Positions 1 to 11,440 of a stretch of 64,000 nt of DNA are shown one piece after another (positions within the stretch are counted from its first letter, which is position 1; every line of letters starts with the position of its first letter). Source of the DNA: Podospora pseudocomata (taxonomy: Eukaryota > Ascomycota > Sordariomycetes > Sordariales > Podosporaceae); contig NC_085888.1 of assembly GCF_035222375.1 (NCBI RefSeq), forward strand, positions 1,798,001 through 1,862,000. Direction: 5' to 3'. The translations under genes and the position numbers were made by a program. A model generated the notes under the pieces. The model did not search any database, was not told where the DNA came from, and worked only from the letters and a program-made list of their open reading frames with translations.

Positions 1-758
1 GGGGTTGGGAATTAAAGGGGGTGTGTTGCATTGTTTACAGGCGTCGGTTGGGGTTGGCTGTAATGTAGCGATAGTTTAGCTGGAGTTTGTTTATCAAGGT
101 TGAACCGTATTGGCATTGCTCTCGTGCTTTGGGTGTATAGTGCTGGTTTGGGGAGCTGTAAAGCGTTGACGTCAGCATTCGTGACGATGGTTGGTGGGGT
201 CGTCGAGCTCTTCTGATGCTTATCCCCGCTATGTATTTTCACAATGATACGAGTTAGGTGAGATTGGTTGACAGGATATATTCGGTCGGGGAGGGGCTGT
301 GAAGCTATCTCCAAACGTTTGGATCTCATAATCATTATCATACACATGACAGAATTACTTGGAGCTGCCAAATTCACCGACCTGCCCTCTCTGGACCTAT
401 TATTCGGGAACTATAGCTTACGCCGATTTCACGTAATTACAACTTGTCACTATCAGCTATTACATAACTCCCCACCCCATTTGCCGATAGCTTCAACAGC
501 CCCTCCTCCTCTTCCCCAATTTCCCCCGCTTGGACTTTTGTCTCACGTTTACAAGTTGATTTCCTGATAAAAACCCCTTTTTCGCTCAACATATGAACTC
601 GTTGCGGGCGTCGCAGCGGTTGAGATTTCTTGTTCCGTCACTGCAAAAGAAGCCGTCGTTTGTCCCACCAGGTAGGTGGTAGCTCGAGAATACAATGCGA
701 GATTGAAGAATAACATTTGCTAATGAATGAGAATATAGTCTTTCGAGGATTCGCAACC
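1..758. other. Intergenic, no gene supported
   Basis: Short frames occur on both strands here (the longest about 120 codons), but they have no recognisable motif, splice pattern or protein-like composition. The right end, roughly 560-758, should contain the promoter and 5' UTR of the glyoxalase gene that begins at 759. The window edge prevents judging whether a gene further left ends here. Confidence 0.6.
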
Positions 759-1844
759 ATGGCGTCGACTACTGATGTCAAGAACTTCAAGTTGAATCAC
801 ACGATGTGAGTACCTACCTTCTCCCATCCCAGGATGGCAATAAGCGCTGGGAACTGACACAAGAAAATAGGATTCGTGTAAAGGACCCCAAGGAGTCTGG
901 CTCGTCACTATCTACTCACCTCTCTATCCTCAACACCCACTAACATCCCCCTAGTCAAGTTCTACAACCACCTCGGCCTCTCCCTCCTCAAGAAGCTCTC
1001 CTTCCCCGACGCAAAATTCGACCTCTACTTCCTCGGCTACGACGCCCCCGGCGCCGTCTCCCACGGGAAGAACCTCTGGGACAGGGAAGGCCTCATCGAG
1101 CTGACGCACAATTACGGCACCGAAAACGACCCCGAGTACAAGATTAACAATGGCAATGTTGAGCCCTACCGTGGTTTCGGACATACTTGCATCAGCGTTG
1201 ACAATATCCAGGCTGCCTGCCAGAGGATCGAGGACGCGGGCTACAAGTTCCAGAAGAAGCTCACGGATGGAAAGATGAGGCATATTGCTTTTGCGCTTGA
1301 TCCGGATGGGTACTGGGTTGAGATTATTGGGCAGAGGCCGGTGGAGGAGACGGAGGGGGTGAGGGAGACGGATTTGGGGACGTATAGGATGAATCACACC
1401 ATGATTCGGGTCAAGGATGCGGAGAGGTCGCTTGAGTTTTACCGGGAGGTTATGGGGATGAAGCTTTTTAGGACTCATGAGGCGAAGGAGGCCGGGTTCA
1501 ACCTTTATTTTTTGGGGTATGAAGGGGAACAGGGGGCTGTTGTTGAGGGTGGTGATACGGCGAAGAGGGAGGGGTTGTTGGAGCTGACTTGGAATTACGG
1601 GACGGAGAAGGAGGAGGGGTTTAGTTACCATGATGGGAACAAGGGGCCGCAGGGGTTTGGGCATATTTGTGTTTCGGTTGATAGCTTGGAGAAGGCGTGC
1701 GAGAGGTTTGAGGGGTTGGGGGTGAGCTGGAAGAAGAGGTTGACGGATGGGAGGATGAAGAATGTGGCTTTTGTGTTAGATCCGGATGGGTATTGGGTCG
1801 AGATTGTGCAGAATGAGAGGTTTGCGGATAAGGCTAACTTTTGA
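759..1844 (+). CDS. glo1: Lactoylglutathione lyase (glyoxalase I), two-domain fungal type
   Basis: Glyoxalase I isomerises the hemithioacetal of methylglyoxal and glutathione to S-lactoylglutathione in the cytosol. The model has three exons, 759-805, 871-899 and 955-1844, giving 321 residues, close to the yeast two-domain enzyme. Two tandem VOC domains lie at about residues 8-150 and 165-318. Each repeats NHTMIRVKD near its start, an ELT(H/W)NYGTE strand, GFGH(T/I)C and DPDGYWVEI, so the His/Gln, Glu, His and Glu metal ligands appear in both halves and both halves look catalytically competent. The first intron (806-870) is GT-AG. The second (900-954) must use a GC donor (G|GCTCGT) to give the expected ESVKFYNHLGL join, and it has a CTAAC branch point near its end. 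The 5' half is rich in C-ending codons and the 3' half in G-ending codons. Product call is secure; the second intron is the uncertain point. Confidence 0.93.
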
Positions 1845-2995
1845 GGGGAGGAAGTTGGTGGTATGAGGGGAAGGGCGGATATGCAGGTGGTTTGAGCGCG
1901 TGATGGGTAGATCTATACGTTTTGGTGGAAGGGGGCGATTCGGGGTTGAAATGGTAGCCAGTAAGATGTCTTCTCCCACTCTCTGTGTTTTGGTCCCCCC
2001 TCATCAGAGATGTGAGATGCAGATGTACCGAGAAGACCGAGAACAGCACAGTGTATACGTGACATGTGTGGCTGTGAGCCGGCAAGGTAGCAGTGGGGAC
2101 TTCCCCAGACATCTAGGATCATGATACTGACAGCTTATTCGACGGGGAACATGTGCAGTAGTGCTTGCATTAGCCAAACGTGGGGGAAATGGGTGGGAAA
2201 GGGCAAAGTGAGGGGTTCCACTCCTCCATGTGTAAAGGAAGAGCTATGAGAAGCATTTTGAACTTGCTGATTGAGACTGGCGAATAACATGGATTATTCC
2301 AAGACTTATTTCTGGACAGGTGGGATAACTGATAGGTCACACACCAATAACAGCTCTTGATCAGAAGCTTCTCAAGAACCGGGCGAGGAAGTGTCTTTGT
2401 CACGTTACAGACTGGGCAGTATAGTGTCGTGTAAGGGCCCCTCACTTCACTCCCGGTTTGGTTCTTTTATGCTCTCATTTTCTCGGCAGGCAGAGGGAGA
2501 CACACATCCGACACCGACCCCCATCTTCCTCCCCCCCGTCTCATCCCGTCCTGTCACATTGTCCTTTGGAGATGAGATGTATGTCGGTCATCGGTACAAT
2601 CCATCCATTGGCTTTCACGACTTGGTCCTGCAGGGCACCTACGCGAAGAGGTCCTGTTTTGGGTATCCCGCATATGTCGTGACTTTGAGATCAGAAAGGG
2701 CCGGACCGTGAAACGGAGCTTACCTACCTCGCGTTGCTGTTGTGCGTATGAGAGAGGGGGGGAAAGGGGGGGGACGAGGCGAGGGTTGTCTAGAACCCCG
2801 CAACTTTGCCCTGGCTGGCTGGCTGTGGTAGGTAAGGTAGCTAGGTGTGGTGTATATAATGTCGACCTTGTCCCTTTCTTGTTCCCCTTTTCTTGTCTTG
2901 TGCGTTGAACTATTGCTAATAATCATCCACCAGCTCCGTTCGTCTATACCAAAAGCATAACATCTCTTGGGCATTTGCCACACCTAACCACCATC
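1845..2995 (+). other. Intergenic; promoter and 5' UTR of the PHGDH gene
   Basis: This stretch holds no convincing gene; frames of up to 106 codons near 2390-2710 look like chance. The last 150 bases contain a TATA-like sequence and a pyrimidine-rich stretch (about 2866-2900), as expected for a fungal core promoter and transcription start upstream of the ATG at 2996. Confidence 0.55.
2853..2860 (+). promoter_or_regulatory. TATA-box-like element of the PHGDH gene
   Basis: TATATAAT lies about 140 bases before the start codon at 2996 and is followed by a CT-rich run. The spacing suits a transcription start near 2885-2920. This is inference from motif and position only. Confidence 0.4.
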
Positions 2996-4823
2996 ATGGC
3001 CCCCTCCGCCATAGAACCCGTCTCCTCCTCCCCCAACAACAACACCCCCCGTATCCTCGTCCCGGAAAAGCTCTCCCCCGAAGGCCTCTCCCTCCTGTCC
3101 TCTTCGGGCTTCATAATCGACAACCCTGCCCCCGGGTCCCTCTCCGCAGAGGACATCGCGGCCAGGATCGGGTTGTACCAAGCGCTTATCGTGAGGTCCG
3201 AGACGAAAGTCACAGCTGCCCTGCTAGCAGCTGGCTCCAAGCTGAAAGTTGTCGCCAGGGCTGGGGTGGGGGTTGACAATATCGATGTCAAGGCCGCGAC
3301 TGAGCAGGGCATCATCGTTGTCAACTCCCCCAGCGGCAACATCCTCGCCGCGGCCGAGCACACCATCGCTCTTCTCATGGCCACGGCGAGAAACGTCCCC
3401 CGCGGAGACGGGACGCTCAAGCAAGGGAAGTGGGAGAGGGGAAAGCTCGTGGGTGTGGAAGTAGGGGGGAAGACGCTCGGTGTGGTTGGGTTGGGGAAGG
3501 TAGGGCTCAAAGTAGCCCGTGTTGCGAGCGGGGGGTTGGGGATGAAGGTCTTGGGTCTTGATCCGTATGCTTCGGCTGATGTGGCCAAGGCTGCGGGGGT
3601 GACGTTGGTGGGGAGTTTGGAGGAGCTGTTGCCTCAAGTGGATTTCCTGACTGTTCACACGCCGCTGTTGGCTAGCACGTTGAATCTGCTGGGGGAGGAG
3701 CAGTTTGGGAAGATGAAGAAGACTGCACGGGTGTTGAATGTGGCGAGGGGTGGGGTGTATAATGAGGAGGCGTTGTTGAAGGCGCTGGATGAGGGTTGGA
3801 TTGCGGGGGCGGGGATAGATGTTTTCACTCAGGAGCCGCCAAAGGAGGGGAGTGTGCCGTCGAGGTTGGCGCAGCATCCAAAGGTTGTGAGCACGCCGCA
3901 TTTGGGGGCCAGCACGGTTGAAGCACAGGAGAACGTCTCGATCGATGTGTGTAAGCAGGTGGTTGTCATCCTAGGTGGTGGCCTCCCAACAGCAGCAGTA
4001 AACGCCCCGCTGATCTTGCCCGAGGAGTACAGGAGGTTGCAGCCGTTTGTGAAGCTGTGAGTTTTGACCCCCTTTATCCCCTTACCAACATCCCGTCGGA
4101 AACTGACGGTATGATAGGGTCGAGAAGATTGGCAGTCTCTACACCCAACATTACGCCACCAACGCAGGCGACAAGAAAGGGGGCATGATAGGCGGCCGGC
4201 GCTTCGAACTCGTCTACCATGGCGATCTTGCCAGCGTGAGCAACACCCGTCCGCTCTTTGCCGCCCTGGTCAAGGGTCTTGTCAGTTCCATCAGTGACGC
4301 CGGTGGACGAGATGTGAATATTGTCAACGCTACAATCATTGCCAAAGAAAGGGGCATCGCCATTGATGAGAGGCATGTTCGTGACGAGGGGTCCTCGGCT
4401 CCAAGCACCTACGCCAGTGCTGTCACTCTCAGAAGCATCAGCACAGACGGGGCCAGCGGGGGAGAACAGATCATTGAGGGCTATGTCAGTGGGAACGCTG
4501 TCTTCATCTCCAAGCTGGACAAGTTTGCGGCCAACTTCCAACCAGAAGGGACGCTGCTGATCTTGCACAACTATGACGAGCCAGGCAAGATTGGGAATGT
4601 CGGTATGGTTTTGGGTAGGCATGGGATCAACATCACTTTCATGCAGGTTGCGGGACTGAATCAAGAGGCAAGGCGGGCTGTTGTTGATGGACCGGTTGAT
4701 ACGGAGAATGGGCTGAAGGAGGCACTCATGATTTTGGGAGTAGGAGGAGACGTGACTGGTGAGCTGCTTGAAGAGCTGGGCAAGGCTGAAGGTATCCTGG
4801 ATGTAAGTGTGGTGGGATTGTAG
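2996..4823 (+). CDS. D-3-phosphoglycerate dehydrogenase with C-terminal ACT domain
   Basis: The enzyme oxidises 3-phosphoglycerate to 3-phosphohydroxypyruvate with NAD, the first step of serine synthesis. Exons 2996-4056 and 4118-4823 join as ...VKL|VEKIGSLY and give 588 residues. The substrate-binding half starts near residue 20 (RILVPEKLSPEG). The Rossmann motif GVVGLGKVG is near residue 162, the family signature GIDVFTQEPP near 272, and HLGASTVEAQENV, carrying the catalytic His, near 301. After the intron comes an ASB-type spacer and an ACT domain from about residue 497 (LLILHNYDEPGKIGNVG), which in this family senses serine. It is therefore the long, serine-regulated form, homologous to yeast Ser3/Ser33. 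A TTG-initiated upstream extension exists, but the first ATG at 2996 is in good context. Third-position usage changes from C to G near 3430-3480. Confidence 0.95.
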
Positions 4824-5024
4824 GGTTTTTGCTGCTATCTTCTGTATCCATATAGTTCTCTGAAGGTACCAATTTGTTTTCAACAAGCAGTGGCAGGCTG
4901 AAACAGGTCTCACCTTGAGGTCAAGATTGGAGATCCTCCACAAATAATAAGATGTTCTTGATAAGGCTCAGAGTGGAGGCAAAAAAGATTCATATGCATA
5001 CCTGAGAAATTTTGCAAAAGATAA
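4824..5024. other. Short spacer between PHGDH and tRNA-Leu
   Basis: About 200 bases separate the PHGDH stop from the 3' end of the tRNA on the opposite strand. Just beyond the tRNA's 3' end, read on the minus strand, there is a run of four T (near 5015-5019), enough for Pol III termination. No gene is seen. Confidence 0.5.
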
Positions 5025-5135
5025 TGATGAGAGTGGGATTCGAACCCACGCCCTTTCGGACCACGGAATCTTTGTACAAGATGTTGATTAAGGAAGACCT
5101 TAACGTGGCGCCTTAGACCGCTCGGCCATCTCACC
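5025..5135 (-). tRNA. tRNA-Leu(AAG) with an intron of about 31 nt
   Basis: Read on the minus strand, the acceptor GGTGAGA pairs with TCTCATC (one G-T pair). It is followed by the leucine-type D arm TGGCCGAGCGGTCTAAGGC, an anticodon stem CCACG/CGTGG, a long variable arm and the T arm GTGGGTTCGAATCCCAC, with discriminator A. The anticodon AAG is at plus positions 5099-5101. An intron of about 31 nt (plus 5067-5097) sits directly 3' of the base after the anticodon, the canonical position. The long variable arm and GGTCTAAGGC D arm separate it from tRNA-Ser. The gene appears intact. Confidence 0.95.
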
Positions 5136-6655
5136 GTATGATTTGCTGAAGATCCAGGCTGGTCGTTGCACTCATGATCGTCGAGATCGAGAAAGATGGC
5201 GGCGCATCAGCCAGGAAAATGATACTGATGGGGATGAGTTCCACCCCTCATCTTCACATGACTGTTTCATCAAGACTCAGAACCTAGCAAATGTTGCAAA
5301 TATTCTGATCTCACGTTTGGGTTCAGCGAGGCCAGAACGATGCTCGTCTTCATCTCAACTTCGACTTTGATCTTCACAGGGCTCTCTGTTGACGACTTCG
5401 CTTCGTCCCTGATGAACCCACTTGGACATGTCCGTGCCGACCCGGGGAGCTGGGAAGCTTGCGCGCAGAATGGCACCGATTCGGACTGGTGTGGCCAGGA
5501 TGGGTGATTGGCGTGCGCGATAGTTCGTGATCCCCTATTCTCCTTTTTCCGTTGTGGAATGGCGAAGTGTGTTTGAGTGTCGTGCAAAGGGGGCAACAGG
5601 TTTCCCGGTCTGATGGCAAAAACTGACAAAAAGCATCACCACGAAAATCCCGGCTGGGTAGCACCATTCTGACACATCCGCAGGTGCCTCAGCCGCGCAT
5701 TGCAGGACAGGTTCCGAGTCATCATCGAAACGTTGAAATCTGAAGTACTCTAGTACTACCATGTGAACTGCCGCTGTTGAATGGATCAGAATAACCGCGC
5801 CAGTCACTTGTCATGCATCCAGCAGGTGGAATGCTCACATGGAAACTCTGAATGGTTGGAACAGGTTCAAGAGGAGGTGAGAAAAGGGAGCTACCCCTGT
5901 TCGGCCCCTCCTTGCTGATTCTCCACGGGTCCACTGGCTGTTGCCCACCGCTCCACCGCTCCCCCGGGGTCGCCCACTTTGGACCCGCGCCTTTCCCTTT
6001 CTGGGGGCGCGGGCAACAGCGTTTGAGGCATTCTGGAAGCGAGTGACCAGTCACTGAGCTCCTCTTTTTTTTCCCTCGTCCTCCTTCTCACAGCATTTGT
6101 TGAACCTTCCAAGACGAATCGCCCAGCAGGTACGGATACTTTCATTCTCGCGCCTGGCCTCTTTCAGATACGGTGCGTGCTGTGTTCCTGCCTTACCTTG
6201 TACCTCATCTGTTGTGTTATCCGCCATCGTCCTATTCCATCGCGGCGGCAGTTGGGGCCAAAGCTTCCTGTTCCTGCGGCCTGCGCGGCAACAGCCAATT
6301 CAACGTCGATTGCGACTTGAGAAGAGAGCAATTACAGGTAAGTCTCTCTTGTTGTTGTTTCCACATGCTTTTTTTCAAAAGAAGGTCAACTTCAAGCTGC
6401 CAGGTCGACTCTGACCTCTTCCATCGTCTTGTTTACTTTTGGCATCCCTTTATCGTTCTCTCCTGTTCTTTAAGCCAGAGTCTTTTAATTGCACATAATC
6501 TCTTTTGGTCCCCACCACCACTTTTACGTACTGACACCAAGCTCGACCGACAGTTGACACGGCCATTGTCTTAACTACTAGTACCTACCCCTTCCTGTTC
6601 TTTCAGAACAGCATCCATTGCCGTCCTGTCTACACCATCCATCCATCCATCCATC
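5136..6655 (+). other. Intergenic; long 5' UTR of the coiled-coil gene
   Basis: No coding gene is supported between the tRNA and the ATG at 6656. The right part reads like a transcribed leader. A strong donor (CAG|GTAAGT at 6338) and an acceptor (TTTCAG ending at 6606) with a CTTAAC-like branch site could define a 269-nt 5' UTR intron. The region 5140-6050 holds only short frames without recognisable content. Confidence 0.5.
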
Positions 6656-9600
6656 ATGTCAGACGTCGAGACCAAAGATCAGACTCTTGCCCCTGAGCAG
6701 CAGCAGGAGGAGCAGGAGGAGCAGCAGGAGCAGCAAGCGGCTCCAAGAGAAGAGGCCACCCCGACACCTCCCCCAGCACCGCCGTCTGGCTCCGACACCT
6801 CTCCCAAGGCGAAGGCTGGAGCCGGAGCAGAAGCCGCCGCTGCAAAGAAACGTACCGCTTCGACCTCTACCGCTGGTGTCCGCCGTCCAACCGGGACTAG
6901 CAGTGCCACTGGCAAGCCAGCTGCTGGAACCGCATCACGAATAGGCACCGCAGGTGGCTTGACTAGACCCTCGACGACACGGACGGCCGCTGGTTCTACG
7001 GTTCCCAAGCGCCCAGGCACCGCCGCTTCCTCTGTGTCCCATCGCTCCCAGCCTTCCCAGTCCGAAGATGAGAAGAAAAGGCCCACAGCTTCGGCGACAC
7101 GCCGCACCTCGATCCTGCCCGGCGGTGCCGCTGACTCTCCGGGTAAGGCCAGCAGAACAAGTACCATTGCCGGTAGCACTGCCGCCGCAAGAAAGCCTGC
7201 GGCCGCCGGCACCACCACGGCATCCCGGTCAGCTTCTGGCACGGTTCGAACAACAGCCACGACCGGCTCGGCTCCCCCGACTACCACACGCACTGCCACC
7301 AGACCACCGACCACCGGCGCCGTTGCCGATGCTAAGAAGAGATTGTCGACGGTCGGAGTCTCCACTGCTGGCGCCGCTCCTCGACACGCTGCTCGTCCCT
7401 CGTTGGCCTCGGGCACATCTGCCACAGCCGCCGCTGCGGCTGCCGAGTCTGCCAAGGAGACCGAGGAGCTCAAGGTCAAGCTGTCGTCTAGTGAGGCCGA
7501 AATCGCGGAGCTCGAGGCTCAGATTGCTTCTCGCCAGGCCAAGATTGACGAGCTCACAGAGCAATTGAGTGCCGCCCAGCAAGCGAGGCAGGAAGCTCCC
7601 GAGTCCGCCATCGATCAGGATGTCTTGGAAGCTCTCAGGACAGAGCATGCCGCCGTGATCGAGGAATTGAACAAGAAGGTCACAGAAACCGAAGAACAGC
7701 TGGCCTCCGTCCAGGCCGAGCTTACCGCCAAGCAAAGTGAGCTTGCTGCTGCCGCAAGCGCCAAGGAAACGGCCGAGGCCGAGATTGCTAGCCTCAAGCA
7801 GAAACTCGAGAGACGGCAGGCGGACCACGAGGCTGAGCTCAAGAACGCCAAGGAAAGCCTCTCGGGGTCGGAAGAGGAGAATACTGCTAAGCTGGAGGCA
7901 CTACGAAAATCCTTGAGTGAACAGTACGAGGCAAATGTTCACGCATTGAAGGAGAAGCATCAGGAGGAGATCCAGCAGGTCAAGCTTGAATCTGCCGGTA
8001 CTCAGAAGGAACTGGTAGAGAGAGGAAACGAAATGCTCGAGGAGTTGCGTGAGAAGAATAAGCTTTTGGACAAGGAGGTGCAGGATGAGGTTGCGCGACT
8101 TAGGGAAGCGCTCGTAGCTGCCGAGGAGGCGGGAAATGTTATCAAGGCTGAGATCGCGGGCAAGAACGAAATAGTCGTTGCCTTGCAGACGCGTAACTCT
8201 GAGCTCGAGTCTGAACTCTCCGCCGTTCGGGACGGGCTCAGCAAGGCCCAGAATGCTCACGCTGAGCTCGAGAAGATTATGGCCGGCTTGAAGGAGGAGG
8301 CTGCTGTCAACGAGGCTGCTTTTTCCAAGCTCAAGGAAGAGCATGCCCAGTTGACAGAGGATCATGCCAAGCTGACAGCTGCTCACGCCAGTCAAACCGA
8401 CCACCACAATGAACAACTCAAACAGATCAGCCAGGATTACGAAAAGGAGATTGAGGATCTCCGTGGGGATGCCTTTTTCAAGAGAAAGTTTGAAGAATTG
8501 GAGGCCAAGCATGCCGAGCTTGTTCAGGCTCACGAGCAGGCCGTAGCAAGTCACGCACAAGCTCTTGAGGCTGCCAAAGCCGAACGCGACAATGCCATCA
8601 ACGCGCTGAAAGCCAAGGAGGAAGAACATCAACAAGCTTTGGATGCTCTGCGTGCGAGCCATGCCGAAGAGCTGGAAGGCGCCAAGAGCGCCACAAGGCA
8701 GGCCCAGGAGGCGGGCGAGGAGGAGATTCATTCTCTCAAGGAGAGCCACAGCAAGCATATTGAGATATTGAAGGAGGAGAGCAAAGCCAGTTTGGCCAAG
8801 GCGCTCGAGGATCTTGAAGCAGGCCACGCCGCCGAACTTGATGCCGCTCGGTCCGCTGGAGATGTCAGCCTCCAAACTCGAATAGAGCAATTCGAGAGGG
8901 AAGTCGAGGCCAAGCACGCTGAGGAGTTGGAGCAGGCGCTGCAAGAGGTCCGGGCCAAGCATGCGGAGGAGGTTGCCAAGCTGACAGGCGACTTGCAGGC
9001 TGCCCAAGCCATGGCTGAGGAGCTGAAAGCGGTGCTGAAGGACAGCGAGGGTCAACGGGCTGAGGCCAAGGCCTTGATTGACTACCGCGAGGAAGAAATG
9101 GCCAAGTTTCAAGCCAAGTTTGCTGAACTGGAGGCATCGGTCAAGGAAATTCAAGCGAAAAATGCCGAACTTGAGGCAAAGAACGCCGAGTCTGTGGCCA
9201 AGCACAATCTCGAGTTGGAAGCCGTCAATGCTCGTCACGACAGCCTCCTTGCCGAGATCAAAGCCAAGTATGCCGCTGATTCCGAGGCCCAGCTCAGGGG
9301 CTTGGAGAAGGAGCAACAGGCCAAGGCGGATGCTGAGGCGGCCGCTGAGGCTCTGAGGGCGGAGAACGTCAAGCTGCAGCAAGAGGTGGATGAGATGGGT
9401 GGCCAGCTCGCCATGGAAAAGATGGAAAAGTTCACTGCCCAGGCGGAATTGGACGCTGTCAAGAATGCCAAACAAGATACAAGTGAGATTAATGGCCTCC
9501 GCGAGCAGGTCAGCTTTTTCCAGGCACGCTACGACGCGGATGTGGCCAAGGCACAGGAAGCTGCCAGCAAGGCCAGTGCTGAGGTTGCCGCTCTCGAGCA

Positions 9601-10260
9601 GGAGCTTGCTGCTGTTCAAAAGGATCTCGAGGAAGCAGAGAAGAAGATCGAGGTTGGCAAGGCCGACTACAAGGATCTCCACGATATCTTTGTGGAACAT
9701 GGCAACAGCAAGACGGCTCTGGAGAACGACAAGGCCGAGCTGGAGAATCGTCTGTCCGAGGTGGAACAGCGGCTCTCTGAGGCGGAGCAGCGGGTATCCG
9801 AGGCCGACAAGGAGGTTGCAGAGCTCACGGCGCAGCTCAAGATCCGGGAGGCCGAGCTTGCAGAGGTCAAGGTACAAGCTGTCTTACCACGGGGTCCATG
9901 GTTCTAGTCACTAACGTGGATGGCGATTTGCAGACCAAGGGCGAACCCGCCAAGGGCCTCGCGGCGAGCCGGTTTGCGCAACCGGCGGAGGAGAATGGGA
10001 GCAATGGAGTACCCGCAGCGGAAGGTGAGCCTGAGCTGGACAACTCTTCGGCGGCGCTAGCTTCGGTGCGAGCTACCAATATTTTCTCTAACCCTCTCTT
10101 TCTTGGGCTGAGACTGGCTAACGCAGGACGGGTGATGCAGATCGCTAAAGCCCAGGCGGGAATCAGCCAGCTTGCCGAGCTGGACGACGACATTGCCAAG
10201 TCGAACCAGCGAATCCTCCAGTCCATCACGGACGGCGTGCCACAGGCGTCATCAGCCTAG
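6656..10260 (+). CDS. Very long coiled-coil protein (fungal M-protein-repeat-like)
   Basis: I do not recognise an orthologue with a known function. Exon 1 is 6656-9871 (1072 codons). A good intron (9872-9933, with CACTAACG) removes an in-frame stop, and coding continues to 10260, for about 1180 residues. The first 30 residues are Gln/Glu-rich. Residues 40-260 are a basic Ser/Thr/Ala/Pro low-complexity region full of TAS, TRP and KRP motifs. From about residue 265 to 1075 the chain is almost unbroken heptad coiled coil with many (A/E)KHAEEL repeats. The C-terminal block ends in IAKAQAGISQLAELDDDI, which looks conserved rather than repetitive. A second optional intron, 10025-10126 (102 nt, in frame), could be spliced or retained. 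The basic N-terminus plus long coiled coil would suit a cytoskeletal or scaffold protein, but that is a guess. Confidence 0.85.
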
Positions 10261-11440
10261 TCGGACGGTGCTCGGCTTGTGGTTCTTTGTGATTTTATCT
10301 GTTGTTGCTATAGCCGGCTGCTCCAGCGATGGGCGGCAGCTGGGAAAGTTTGTAATGAGGAGGGTTCTCCAGCGGACGGCGGGGGGGCGGCCGAGGTCAG
10401 GAGGGCTGCCCGATCGTTGTGTACATTCGCATTCAGCTAGTTGCTATTTTATACCCTTCGGCTTTTTATGCTTGTGGGCGGGTTTCTTTTTGGTGATGGG
10501 GACATCCGGCTGTTGTTGTTGTTGCCAAGAGGAGATGATGTTTGGATGCGGGAAGGAAATGGGGCAAGAAGGTGAGGTATTGTTCAAGGCAGGAAGTCAA
10601 AGGGGGGCCTACCTAATACGGGAGTTTGTCTCTTGTGTATCTATTATTTTGTAGACTGGCTACACTGATCATGCACAGACACACACACACACACACACAA
10701 CATCTTTTGGCTTTAATGCAATGCTGCAGGACAGTGAGGTGAAGTCATCATCGATGGAACAGCCCCCCTGATTTGTTAGTCAGCTCCAGCTCCAGCCACA
10801 GCCCAGCAGAAGCTCGGTTGAGTCGAGGCTGGTGGGTGGTGGTGGGGTGGTGCAAAATTTTCGGCGTGCCCCAAAAAAATAATTCGGGTCTGCCAACGCG
10901 GTGAAAACTCCTTCCGTTCCTCTCGGAGCTGTCAGTTCTTCCGCAGCGACGAAATCGCATCCGACTTGGAATAGTTTCCTTTGACGAATCAAGGTATGTT
11001 TCAAGCCATATCCTTTTCCCGCTACCACATCGCCATAGCACCAGCCTCAATACCTGCCACGCAATGCCGCAAACCCATCTTTTTAAGGCATTGCTGTCGC
11101 CGTCACGGCATAGCATACTTTTTTCTGTCTTGTTCATGTTGTCGTCTTCTTGTCTCCGCGAGCCAGCATCATGTAGTCGTATACCGAGACGCGATAGCAA
11201 GCCTCAATTGAGCCATTGTTCTACTGTTATGCACTGATTTCTTTCGAGTACTGATGACCCCTGGTGACTAGCCTGTTCTTTTTTATACCAAGCGTCGCAT
11301 CCTCCGATTAGACCACGACGACCATTAGAGCACACCGAGCAGAGTTTTCTACTGTATGGATTGTGGAAGGAGGCTCGGATAGGTTTCTTCAGCTTTGGTG
11401 TAGGACAGCGCTTTTGGGGCACGACGACCAGCCCACCGCG
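10261..11440 (+). other. Intergenic; 5' leader of the Zn2Cys6 gene
   Basis: This holds the 3' UTR of the coiled-coil gene, a CA microsatellite at about 10675-10699, and a long upstream region of the regulator that begins at 11441. Long leaders are common for fungal regulators. Frames on either strand look like chance. Confidence 0.5.
10675..10699. repeat. (CA)n dinucleotide microsatellite
   Basis: A run of about eleven CA units lies between the coiled-coil gene and the regulator. It is a simple repeat and probably length-variable between strains. Confidence 0.85.

Noticed and set aside
7901-9877. 658-codon open frame on the minus strand, antisense to the coiled-coil gene
   Set aside because: It mirrors a coding region with biased codons and repeats; Leu-rich composition is what the complement of Glu/Lys/Ala codons gives. 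No motif or start evidence.
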